Shown here in pieces: positions 11,421 to 21,269 of a stretch of DNA of 60,000 nt. The DNA is taken from contig CAIIXF020000001.1 in the NCBI GenBank assembly GCA_903813345.2, forward strand, positions 40,705,366 through 40,765,365. Reading direction: 5' to 3'. Both the position numbers and the translations under genes were made by a program. Each line of letters starts with the position of its first letter. The first letter of the stretch is position 1. The stretch is from Owenia fusiformis. Lineage: Eukaryota > Annelida > Polychaeta > Sabellida > Oweniidae. Under the pieces are notes generated by a model that was not told the origin of the DNA, searched no databases, and saw only the letters and a list, made by a program, of their open reading frames with translations.

Positions 11421-11928
11421 TTCTTTTCCAGAAGGAGACAAAACTGCCTTTATTTGTTCCTCCAGAGAGTTGCCGTTTTTAAAGTTGGTAATACTAATAC
11501 CTAATATTATAAGAAAGGTCAAAGTACTTGATTATTATCATGCTATCAGAATTAAAAAAATATATTGCCAAGAGACAATCTTGCATTGATAATCAGACAA
11601 GAAAATGCATTTTAGTTGCCCAGAGATAGATTAGAGAAAACTGTAGCAACTGATAACAGCAATGATTATATTGAAACAGCAAGAGGTACACAAAGTATGT
11701 ATTACTTCTATAAGTGTGATAATGCATTTACATATTAATTTTCCAGTTCCGCACCTCCTTGCACAGTCAGCAAAATGGGTGAGTATATTTTATCTATTCT
11801 TTCACAAGGTAAAGGCATAAATAGTATTCTTCTGTGTACCTGCTAACTTAATCAGTGAATTGGTTAATATTTATAGAATTTTATGTGGTCCTGTTCTTTG
11901 CAGATGGTTCTTTCCTCGTCATTTTAGT

Positions 11929-12470
11929 ATCCCATTGAACGAAGTTCGGGGGGATATAGTGAACGGCTCCATCAGTCCATCCCTCCGGACAATAACTAAA
12001 TAAGTTATCATTGCAACAAGAATAACATTAAACAAACAAATGAGAAATTCCCATTGGATTATTGATGTGTAGATTAACGTTATCGACATCAACCCAGATT
12101 GATAAGCTTAGATTGGGAAGTTGTCCTGGGTTATGATGTGTTTGTTTACCATGACAAATATTACCCTGACCAATCAAATGGCTGAGTGAAGAGTTTTCAT
12201 ATGGTTGATTATAAATGTATGATCTATATTCTGCCCAGATTTTACGAAGATCTGACCAATACTAGAAATGCCAAACCAATTTACCTCATTTTTGGGACAC
12301 CCTGTGTACATATATGCCCCATGTAAGCATAAGTTCTCTGCTTGAAAGCCGATTTTCAAAATGGCCACCAGTTTCAAAATGGCAGCCATTTTAGTGTCAA
12401 TTTTACAGTATTTTAGGTACAACATGTTAAACTGTAATATCGATGTTTTAAATGCAAAAAATACATATAG
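11929..12470 (+). mobile_element. Repeat family A, 5' part, with an insertion
   Basis: It begins ATCCCATTGAACGAAGTTCG, then GGGATATAGTGAACGGCTCC and a short TCCATCCCTCC tract, the family A head. At about 11998 the family body is interrupted. It resumes at about 12305 with TGTACATATATGCCCC and the AAAATGGCCACC core. The roughly 300-bp insert ends TTTTTGGGACACCCTG, the tip of a CAGGGTG-type MITE, though its left end has decayed. The head orientation is plus. Confidence 0.65.
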
Positions 12471-12479
12471 GATAGATTA

Positions 12480-13130
12480 AGTTGATAATGTAATTATTCA
12501 AAAAATATCATGGTCATTGGGAGAATGGAAGAGGGTTTAATGGAAGGAAGAATCTCTGTCTTTTGTGGTTTTTAATGGGAAGTCATATCTACTTCTAAAA
12601 ATGAATGTATTATGTCACAAATTGAATTCTGGGAATATCGTCCAAGGGATAAAGGAGGTATACAACATTTCATTGTAGTTTTAATTCCCTTAAATTCATA
12701 CTCCTTTTACGTCGTACACTTTCAAAGAAAAATTAGTATCCCTCGAATTCTTTCATTGATTTGGGAAACTGAACTGTCTGGATGATTTGTAAAAATTGTA
12801 TTGTTAATCTTATCAATATTTTAAGATGATAGAGCTAAAATTGTAGAAACTATGATGATTTTCGTGAAAAATTATCATTGTTTTTCAAGAAACTGTTGTG
12901 CTTCCTAGAAGGTTTAAGAAGTTTTAGACCATCTTCAGACAAAATGTTGAGATGTAGTGATGCTAGAGGTATATCTGCATGGTACAGTATGGTCAATGTT
13001 TCTATGAAAGGGAAAGGACCATATTCTGTCAAAACATCGAAATAAATGAGTAGCTTACAAATCTCACGCGGAAAATACTTGGTATAACGTCGTAAACTTC
13101 CGGTGCTATGACGTATAAGAGAATGGGGTG
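12480..13130. other. Intergenic, no gene seen
   Basis: No feature was recognised. The minus-strand frame 12850-13032 has no motif. Confidence 0.45.
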
Positions 13131-13212
13131 TAATATATTCACCCTACACATAGAGCGCGCGTAATATTACTACGCTGGCTGCATTTGAAGAGACTATCTG
13201 GCTATTTCAAAC

Positions 13213-14264
13213 ATGGCTGAAGAGAGGTCAGTTTTCTTTCCAACATTTTGACTGTTTTTCAAGCTGTATACTAGCGATTATTGAATTTCTTAAAAGAATG
13301 ATATTCAAAGTACCTATGTTTGACAGCTTACTATAAAACGCCGACCTATTGGCATGTGCTGCTGAGATAAAAACAAATTCCAAAAAACGCCAAATTATTT
13401 CCATTTATTTCTTCCTCTCGATCAACTGCTAAGCTACCAATTATCCAGGTAAGCTGACAATTGAACGATGATGACCCCATCCACCATCTATGCATGTAAT
13501 TAGATCCTATAATAGCCCAAATTTGTTATCGTACAAGTCCTAACTAGAACTCTGCCGAACATTTAGGAGAGGACTACGGCGGGTGAGTATTTTATGATTC
13601 CAATGCATACTTAAATGTTTTCATTTTATTTCAGACTAGGATTCGAATGTTACTATTGCAACACAAAAAGGAGATGTAAGAAATTTACAGATATGATTCA
13701 TCACCTACTTGAAATAATAATTAATGAAAATAAAATGAAATGCTTGAAATAATAATTAATGAAAATAAAATGAAATGTTCAAAAATTCAAAATTCAGCCC
13801 CAATGAAATGTCAATCTGATTTAATAACACATGAAATTCAATACAATGAAATGATGACAACTGAAATTGAATGCAGCAAATCCTCCAATGAAATGGACAC
13901 TGTCCAGATTCAAGATGAAACAACTGATTTTGATTATTCATTAATGGGCGAAGATAATGAAATGATAGTCACTGAAGAAATGATATGTGAAATGAAAAAA
14001 ATGATTCCTGTTGTTGCTGAAAAACTCTCAAAAGATGAGTCAGTTGGAACATTCAGGACATTTTTGGAGCTGGTATCTAAGGATAAATTCCCCCTACAGC
14101 CCTAGAAAACATTGCCTTCAAAACATTTCTCAACGTAGTTGAATGATTTGGATCCGACACTATTCAGCAGTTTCGATACAAAAACCAAGAGACCATTTCC
14201 TTTTGGAGAGTGGGATATCGGTTATTCAAGGGCAAGTTCCTTCGCTATTCATTTTCAGCTGTAT
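13213..14264 (+). pseudogene. Broken transposon-borne CxxC-motif gene
   Basis: A first exon ATGGCTGAAGAGAG (13213-13226) ends at GTCAGT. A good acceptor (TTTATTTCAG, to 13634) opens exon 2, giving MAEER then LGFECYYCNTKRRCKKFTDM with a CxxC pair and a later His-His, possibly a zinc-binding motif. The frame breaks where 35 bp (13708-13742) is tandemly repeated at 13743-13777; 35 is not a multiple of three. The second copy carries an open frame (13740-14105) with an acidic middle and FRTFLELVSKDKFPLQP. Similarity then continues in another frame as NIAFKTFLNVVE, a TGA stop, and FWRVGYRLFKGKFLRY. Short introns and location just inside the inverted repeat suggest the element's own gene. The Trp/Arg/Gly-rich tail recalls uncharacterised transposon proteins of marine invertebrates (recollection only). 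Confidence 0.55.
13708..13777. repeat. Perfect 35-bp tandem duplication
   Basis: A 35-bp unit beginning CTTGAAATAATAATTAATG occurs twice in direct contact without a mismatch. It shifts the reading frame of the host gene and looks recent. Confidence 0.9.
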
Positions 14265-14284
14265 GAACGTATTGAATTCTCCAT

Positions 14285-14370
14285 CAGTCCGTCCGTCCAG
14301 CTTGAAAGAAGCAGCAGATTATTTTAAGTGACATCCGTCTGTCCGTCCATCCTTCCATCGTCAACAGTTG
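14285..14370. repeat. GTCC-rich fragment resembling the family A head
   Basis: Two short GTCCGTCCGTCCA/GTCTGTCCGTCCATCC tracts sit close together, as in the microsatellite of family A. The rest of that family is missing. Confidence 0.4.
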
Positions 14371-14597
14371 TGGCACTAAGAGACAAATGCAATATCCATT
14401 CATATTTTGTTATGCACACAAGTGACATACCCTATACTGTACATGTATGTATATCCAGGATATCTCTTTGGAAATAAGTCACTTAAGGTCATGGCCAAAG
14501 TAAAGAGTTACACTTGAAAAAAGGTCATTATTGTTTAAAATGTTAATTACCTGTGCAAAATTGTTTACAGAGTTCGACACTTGTATGCACATAACCC

Positions 14598-15398
14598 TAC
14601 TATCACACCAAACTAGTTCTCACTACGTTCTCGAAAACGGGCTTCAACTGTGTACGAACGGACTGGACCTACTAAGAACCGTTTGGGATCTATTTACAAA
14701 CTTCATCGAACGTACTCGAACGGGTAGGTCCTCTAGAACTCAGACAATGCTCAAAATGTTCCCGTGGTCGTCACGTTCTACAATTAGAACGAGTGAAAAC
14801 GTACTAACGACGAGCTGGACGTACTACGAACGAAACCGTCGTACTTCAATCCTACTAGGGACGTTTTAACAACGAGTTGAACTGTCTGAGGACGTGTTTA
14901 GAACGAGGTAGAACTAATTGCAAACGGGTTTAAACTGATTAAGAACGTATTTAACACTGCTTATGAACGAGTTAGCAAAAATATAGCTATCACACCAAAC
15001 AAGTTGCCACTGCGTTCTCCAAAACTGGTTTTAAACTGTGTGCGAACGGAATGAACGTAGCTGCAACTTTCTAAGGTCTATTTACGAACTTTATGAACGT
15101 TCTCAGACGGGAATGTGATTTTAGAATTTTGAATCGATTCAAAATTCGATGGCGACCATGCCGTTCTGTAATCAGGTCATGTTGACCTTCTAGATTAAGG
15201 GACGCGTTCTACTACGTCGCACACCGACGAGGTGCGACCTGAACGAACTGCGAACGAGATGGACGTATTGAAGACTGTTTAAGAACGAAGAAGCTAATTA
15301 TTTCAGACATATTTCCCGACCACAGCCAGATTGAGCCCGTTTTACGACGTTTACGTAGGACTGGCAAGAACGGGTAAGAACTAGTTTGGTGTGATAGG
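14598..15398. mobile_element. TIR element with RAC trinucleotides every 9-11 bp
   Basis: Its ends are inverted copies: CTATCACACCAAACTAGTTC at 14598, and GAACTAGTTTGGTGTGATAG ending at 15398. A diverged second copy of the left end starts at 14989, so the element contains an internal duplication of about 390 bp. Much of the body is built from AACG, AACT or GACG words at near-regular steps. Hand counts of the steps give 9,11,11,10,11,10,11,9 bp (from 14868) and 11,9,11,11 bp (from 15240). At 14637-14740 the AAC words fall 10 or 11 bp apart, or about twice that where one is missing. No believable protein is encoded: the frames at 14531-14869 and 15212-15472 simply cross this pattern. Confidence 0.75.
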
Positions 15399-16124
15399 GG
15401 GGTAAGTAACTTTCTTTGGATAGGCCTACATTGCAACCAAATATGTATTGGTAAAATTGCACGACATATCAAACACTGCTCAAAATCAAATGCTACCCTC
15501 CCAGGTCTATCCTTGTATAAAAGTTCGAAGTTTTATAACAATTTGATATTAGTTATTCCACAGTCTATGTGCTTTTGATACACATGAGCACTGGATCTGT
15601 GGTCGATATTTGAGAAGTCTATCGCATCTTTAATTTCAAGTTGATATAGTGTTATCCCAAGAGGTTGATATTGACACGCGTAGTCCTCTCATCCAAAAAT
15701 TTGATCTCGGGATTTCAAATGAAGTTTCCTCAGGAAAAATAATGTTAAAATTCTTCAAAATAACATCAGTGATGCAAAATATGTTAGGAATGTATATACT
15801 ACTCTCATAATACTTCAGTTACCGTGATAATATGAGGATATTGAGATTCTTTAGTGGAAACTTCGCGGTAACTTTCTGAATTATCAACTTTACATCGTAT
15901 TTTATTCATTATGTAGGCATACTTTCCTATATTTTTGTCATATTTCTTCAATTAAGTGTATACTATATGGTTTGCCACCCATATAAGATACATTAATATC
16001 TTAAATAAGTCAGTAGGTGCTTCCAAAAAGTAAACCATGAGAAAGAAGTTGAGAAATAGTCAGATAGTCTCTTCAAATGCAGCCAGCGTAGTAATTTGCT
16101 CGCGCTCTATGTGTAGGGTGATAT

Positions 16125-16990
16125 TAGAGAGATTTCGCACATAAGTGAAAGTACAACTTATACGTATACGTATAGTTTAAAGGGTCATGTCGAACTATTA
16201 TATTTACTAAAATCAATTTTAAATTGTACTTAATGGAACATAACTATTCCCGTTATAGAAAAGCTCCATCAACTAGAGACTGTGAATGCACTGTCATCTG
16301 CACGTGTAGATTATGCACATTATAATTACATGCTTGCTTCCGTGTCCTTGTTGTTGTAGTGTATTATAAACACGATCCTTTAAAGTGAGTCATGATTCTT
16401 TAAAGTGAGTCATTACATAAACAAGTTGATTATTTCAATGTTTTCATGATCAGTATAAGTTCAATGAACTTACAAAACGGAATATTTACGTATATGATAA
16501 CGTATACAGTTGGATCTCCGTATTAAGATTTGCCTACATGTGTGTGGAACAATTGACCGCAAGCATTTTTTGAAATTAATTGGCTGAGTGGGAACAGTAT
16601 CCAATCAAATACTTTAACCATCAATTTGAAACACCAATCAAACCAGTAGGTTCTAGCAATTCCTGGAAACGACGCATTCAGTAGCTCAACATATGACATA
16701 CAGGGTGTTTCATAACGAGCATCTCCAAAAGTCAATTTGAGAAGAGATGGTTCTATAACATATGTACTATATATGAGCCTATTTTATTTTAGACAAACAC
16801 ATGTGGATCAACTAAACATGCTACAATTCAAGAAAGTACAAATGGCATCCCTTTGACCTGTATTTATTACAGTCCGAGAAGATCTTTCCTGACGAAAAGC
16901 CCACATTATGAAACACCTTGTACGTTTACCTAAGTATAAGTATACGTTATAAGTTTCGTTAGTACTTTCACTAGGTGCGAAATCTCTCTA
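16125..16990. mobile_element. TIR element, TAGAGAGATTTCGCAC ends
   Basis: TAGAGAGATTTCGCACATAA followed by GTGAAAGTAC and CTTATACGTATAC at the left is mirrored at 16936-16990, with small gaps. The element is about 866 bp. It carries a nested CAGGGTGTTTCATAA MITE (16701-16920), a short duplication of TTTAAAGTGAGTCAT around 16380-16412, and no coding region. It sits directly against the right end of the 3-kb element. Confidence 0.65.
16701..16920. mobile_element. 220-bp MITE with CAGGGTGTTTCATAA ends, TA-flanked
   Basis: The left tip CAGGGTGTTTCATAA and right tip TTATGAAACACCTTG are inverted repeats with one mismatch, and both are flanked by TA. Length and target fit a Tc1/mariner-type MITE, nested in the element at 16125-16990. 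Confidence 0.75.
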
Positions 16991-16999
16991 TTAGCAAAG

Positions 17000-17550
17000 C
17001 AACATATTTTATGTTGCAAAAAATCTTGTTTCATTGATGATATAAAATCATGCAATTCTATATACCTTGTATGCAAGTGTAAACACAATACTATTATATA
17101 TAAAAGATGGCAGGATTGGAACAAATTATCCATCAGTGTTTAATCCTAATTTCTACAAGATTGAACCTGACATCTTTCACAAATGTGTAGATAGAATAAT
17201 GTATTGTCATCCTTGTAATATATTTTGCACATATAATCACCAATATGTTCTTTATAAATCCGGTTAATGAAAAAGATGTTGCATGAATTCATTCCTCTAT
17301 GAAGCAAACATTGTCAAATACAAAATAATCTAGCCTGCAGTTTTGATAAGATAAAATTGCATGTTTTATCATCGTTAAAACAATTTTTGTATTCAGTAAC
17401 TAATTTGATGTTTAAAAGAATATGAGCCATATTCAAGTAGAAATATTACCAAGTAGAGAAATCTGACCTTTATAAGGAGATATGGTACTTGTTTATGGCT
17501 TAAAAATAGTTTAGCTTGCTGTTTAGAAGAATGCCAATTTATGATTCATA
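17000..17550. other. Intergenic, no gene seen
   Basis: AT-rich. The frame at 17067-17267 has no recognisable motif. Confidence 0.45.
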
Positions 17551-17558
17551 GATCATTG

Positions 17559-17770
17559 ACCCAATGAACAAAGTTCAGTCAGGATATTCTGAATCGGAAC
17601 ATCCATCTGTCTGTCCGGAAGAAAACTCAAATACTATACTCTCGCAATAATTTCCTGATCTTTTCAAAATAAGACTATATTATACTCAAATCGAAGGAAT
17701 TTTAGAGTAAATCACAATCTCTGATTCGTGCCTCAGAAAATTCAAAATGGCTACCTAAAGCCGGAATAGC
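17559..17770 (+). repeat. Diverged copy of repeat family A
   Basis: CCAATGAACAAAGTTC, CATCCATCTGTCTGTCCGGA, AACTCAAATAC and TTCAAAATGGCTACC appear in family A order, with many substitutions. It is an old copy. Confidence 0.55.
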
Positions 17771-17859
17771 TATAATTTAGAGACCTCTTCAAAGATCTCT
17801 TATTATCTGCAAATCATGGGTATAGAAGATGGTGGATATTACATTGTGACATATACAAA

Positions 17860-18590
17860 GGAGTGGTATCGATATGGAGAACTTTTTGAACACACGTTTC
17901 TCTTAAACCAGTCATAAAAAATCTAAAAATTTAAACATCGTCAATTTAGTGGTCATCTTTTGAATGGTAACAATATAATTTGAAATATATATATATACTT
18001 TTATCTATATTGTTTTAGAAAACATATCAAACACTTGTTTTGTTCTTGGTATCATGTTTCCAGAGTGAAATGAAACATCTCTCTGAACCTCATTGGAACA
18101 AAATGACATAAACACAACATAATATTATACATCTCTCAATAGTGTAATTGTACAAAGGAAATTTTGGTTGATTTTAAAAAAGGATCTTGTTAATGAAATA
18201 AAAGGTTTATCTTGATTTTTATCTATTTTTGGCAGATTTTGTTTAAAAGTTTTTGAATGTTTTTTAAAATCAACCAAAAATTCCTTTGTATAACTATAAT
18301 ATTGAGAGGTCTAAAAACATGTTGTATATGCTATTTTGTTCCAACAAGGTTTGGGAAGACATTTTATTTCATTCTTCAGAATTGGTAGAAAGGAGCAAAA
18401 ACAATTGCACTAAAAAAACAAAAAATGTTAACAAAAACAGTTACATAAAATATTTCTAAATAATTTTTGCATTAAATTGTTGTCAATCAGTCAACATTAC
18501 ATAAAATACCGTGTTTTTTACAGAATGTTTTCAATGATTGGTTTAAGAGAAAACATTGTTGAATTCAGTTCTCCATATCGATACAACTCC
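17860..18590. mobile_element. Foldback element, 731 bp
   Basis: GGAGTGGTATCGATATGGAG at the left tip is mirrored by CTCCATATCGATACAACTCC at the right tip. Inner pairs also match: TTTCTCTTAAACCAGTCAT with ATGATTGGTTTAAGAGAAA, CATTGGAACAAAAT with ATTTTGTTCCAACAAG, and AAATTTTGGTTGATTTTAAA with TTTAAAATCAACCAAAAATT. The whole element can fold into one long interrupted hairpin centred near 18220. No coding frame survives. Confidence 0.8.
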
Positions 18591-18621
18591 TTAATGAATA
18601 TTATGTTTACTGGGATTTGCT

Positions 18622-19399
18622 ACTCACTGGTCAGTATCAAGGTAATGGCTGTAACCTTCACATCTAAGATGGCGGACAGTTAATGCCCAATTTTGACATT
18701 TTTAGTTTTCACCGAATTAAACTACTTTATTGTTGAATGTTGATGTTATGCTTTGATATTTGAACCAAATTTAAGGCTTATATGAAAAAGTCTAGTCTCG
18801 GTTTGGAGAATGACGTTTGAATATCCATAATTTAATTTTGGTGATATATTTATATTTTTCATAAAAATTATTAGTGCAGTACACTGATGAACGTCTTTCT
18901 CCAATTCGAGACTTGTGTTTTATTGAATCGGCCTACTGCAAATTATGACTGATTTGGACAATTTTGATATTTTCACATCTTATGAAATTAGTAGCCCAGG
19001 AGAAGGTTCTCCAAACCGAGACTTTGTTCAAATATTGTCTGTGGGCTCTACAGTTCAACAATATCTTCCTCCACTAACTGGAAATGTTTAACATGGTAAC
19101 GGTTGTGTTAGTTTTCAATACATGGTAACTGGACATCTAAGCTCTCCATTATAAACTCTCATAACATTACCCCATCACCACATCACTGCCTACGCATGGT
19201 ATATGAAAAAATGATCATACTCCAGAGCTTCGATGTCATATACACCTGATATAGTTCAGATATCAAAGCAGTACGTCAACTATAATAAAGTAGTTTAATT
19301 CGACAAAAACTAAAAATCTCGAAATCGACACTTACCGTCTGCCATCTTCGATGCGAAGGTTACGGCTGTAACCTTGGCTTGATACTGACCAGTGTCCAT
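18622..19399. mobile_element. Second foldback element with a nested MITE
   Basis: The left arm (18625-18735: ACTGGTCAGTATCAAGG, GGCTGTAACCTTC, AAGATGGCGGACAGT, GAATTAAACTACTTTATT) is mirrored at 19281-19395. Further inside, GCTTTGATATTTGAAC pairs with the complement of GATATCAAAGC at 19259-19269. A MITE with TCTCGGTTTGGAGAA tips (18794-19024) occupies the loop. It begins 31 bp after the previous foldback. Confidence 0.75.
18794..19024. mobile_element. MITE with TCTCGGTTTGGAGAA ends
   Basis: AGTCTCGGTTTGGAGAA at the left is mirrored by TTCTCCAAACCGAGACT at the right. A third internal copy, TTTCTCCAATTCGAGACT, lies near 18900. The family is shared with the better preserved copy at 30125-30520. 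Confidence 0.7.
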
Positions 19400-20360
19400 G
19401 GAGTTACTGATTTGTTATGAAAATTGCAAGATAGAACTAATAATTACTTCCAAGTCGCCAATCGAAGATGACTTTCTTGTGAGTATTCTTGAGAAGTATC
19501 TTGAGCCTCGCTATATAATTCTGTTTTTAAGTTAAAAGTTGATCTTCTACCCTCATTATTCCAATGAAACATATCTACCATTGTTAATGAATAATTATCG
19601 GCCAAAAGAGAAAGTTATTCATTAACAAAAATGAGTTTGCGAAACTACCAATCACTTAGTGGATGACACTAATATACTATGTAAAATGGCCTTCTGACCT
19701 TAAAGCTTTATTTCTGACATCAATTAATGCCATTTCAACATCAATTTCCACTTTAGTTATTCATAATTCTGTACATTAGTTGCTAGTTTTGCATCAAATA
19801 GGTTCTTAGGGGTCAGTTAGAGGATGGATGATTGCTGTTATAGCTTTGATTACTCGTTGTTACTATACAATCCTTTTTCTGATCCCAAATGATGGAAAGA
19901 CTTGATTTCTCTAATGATATCCAGTATTGTCTTATCACATAAAGGGGTTCCCTTTAATGTCCATGCCATTAATGTATCCCATTTTGTATTGTATTGTTAA
20001 TGTATGTTTGCCTTTGTTACTTCTTTTTTGTAACCCCTGGGGCTTGAATTATTTCACAAATGGTAGAAGCCTTATAAATTATCCATATGTTTTTCATTCT
20101 GTTGTTATTTTTTATATTGAGCAGGGTTTCTATCTGTTATAGTTTATATTGAAATGTCAGTAGCTGTCCATTTGTTTCTTCATTATGGCTTTAACATTTT
20201 CTGGCCTTTACTTTTGGCATTGTATTCAGATGATATATGTTTGTTTTGTTTGTTCTTTTTGGATTAAGATTCTTCTCTTAAAGAGGCACTGTCTTTTGAC
20301 AAGAAAAATCAGAGTATTTCTGGTATCTGATAGTTTTACATTGGGATGTGCAAAGTCGGG
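19400..20360. other. Intergenic, no gene seen
   Basis: No supported feature. The frames at 19927-20142 and 20185-20418 are hydrophobic by composition (T-rich strand) and match no family. Confidence 0.45.
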
Positions 20361-20364
20361 ATCA

Positions 20365-20535
20365 CCCCATTTGTCCGAATCCCAATGGACCAAATCTCAT
20401 TGGTCCAAATCTCAATAGTTTGAATCCCATTGGTCTGAATCCCGATCGTCAGAATCCCAGTCATCTGAATCCCAATTGTCCGAATCCTATTCATCTAAAT
20501 CCCAATGGTCGATTGGAATTTGGACCATTGGGATT
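20365..20535. repeat. 15-bp minisatellite ending in an inverted unit
   Basis: About nine diverged units of GGTCCGAATCCCATT run from 20365. Because 15 is a multiple of three, one frame spells degenerate pentapeptides of LNPNG type, a by-product of the repeat. From about 20509 the unit appears in the opposite orientation (GGACCATTGGGATTCGGAT), so the array ends in a small palindrome. Confidence 0.8.
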
Positions 20536-21009
20536 CGGATCCATGGTGTGTCCTCTACATTTATCCAATGATCAACTGTCGGGTTCCAACTCAATGTCTA
20601 CAGTCTTAATTTTTAATTGCACTGCAAAATTTGATTGTTCTGCAAACATATATTGAGCCTTCATTTAGATATGGATTATATAGAATCAAATAGCTCTTGA
20701 TTAACAAGGTAAGTATAGTATATTTTAGGGGAAAGTGAATCTAACACATGAATGTATTGTAATGAATTCAGTATGAATGAAATGTCCCTTGGTGTTCTGG
20801 TCCTGGATTGTGATATTGGTTCTCGATTGAAGGGGGAGGGCGATGTTAAACATTGTTTCCTTTCACGTTAGATCATGGTTTTCATATATATAGGGTCTAT
20901 ATATGGTTCCCCCTTTACCCTTTCTTGATAGTTCATAAATTGATTTGTTTTGTATTTTGTTTACCAGCAAGGTGAGCAATACCTCTTGGGTATATTCCAT
21001 ATATATATG

Positions 21010-21262
21010 ATTGTAATTAACACACGCAATCATGGAAGGCAGACCAAGGCAAACCTCCTTGGGGTTCCCTGTGTTCTTTTATGTGCACTCAAACATAGTC
21101 ATACAAGTCCACAACACGGCCTACTTACGAGTTGTGGACCACTCAGAACACCCTGAAGAACTTAACGCAAACGAGCAAATTAAGTATTGCCTTCACCGGG
21201 GATCGAATCCGGGACCTATTACGTAAGAGGTACATGCGCTACCGCTGGACTATACGAGTAGA
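21010..21262 (-). repeat. tRNA-derived SINE
   Basis: Read on the minus strand, the head (about 21262-21185) has an A box (TATAGTCCAGCGGTAGCGC) and an excellent B box (GGATTCGATCCCCGG). Between them lies an anticodon-arm-like ACCTCTTACGTAATAGGT with a mismatched stem. The head is followed by a body of about 160 bp (21185-21025) that is not part of a tRNA, and by an AT-repeat tail (ATTACAATCATATATATATG). Head, body and tail in this order define a SINE; a functional tRNA is unlikely because acceptor and anticodon stems do not close. Confidence 0.7.
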
Positions 21263-21269
21263 CTGTCTA

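Larger units (their letters stand above)
13131..16126 (+). mobile_element. 3-kb TIR element carrying a broken gene and a nested element
   Basis: The left end (about 13131-13208) and the right end (about 16052-16126) are inverted copies of about 75 bp with few mismatches. Both contain TCACCCTACACATAGAGCGC, TACTACGCTGGCTGCATTTG and AAGAGACTATCTG. The gene remnant at 13213 starts just inside the left repeat, as expected of a transposon gene. An element with 10-bp periodicity (14598-15398) sits inside. The interior is richer in CpG than its surroundings. The superfamily is unknown: the outer flanks show no certain target duplication, and the right end abuts another TIR element at 16125. Confidence 0.75.

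Noticed and set aside
14531-14869. 112-codon frame
   Set aside because: It crosses the boundary and periodic body of a TIR element; its Thr/Arg-rich sequence comes from the AACG periodicity.
20348-20656. Asn/Pro-rich repetitive protein
   Set aside because: It is the translation of a 15-bp minisatellite, which is open only because 15 is a multiple of three.
21185-21262. Functional tRNA gene
   Set aside because: Promoter boxes are good but the anticodon stem is mismatched and the acceptor stem does not close; the attached body and tail make it a SINE.
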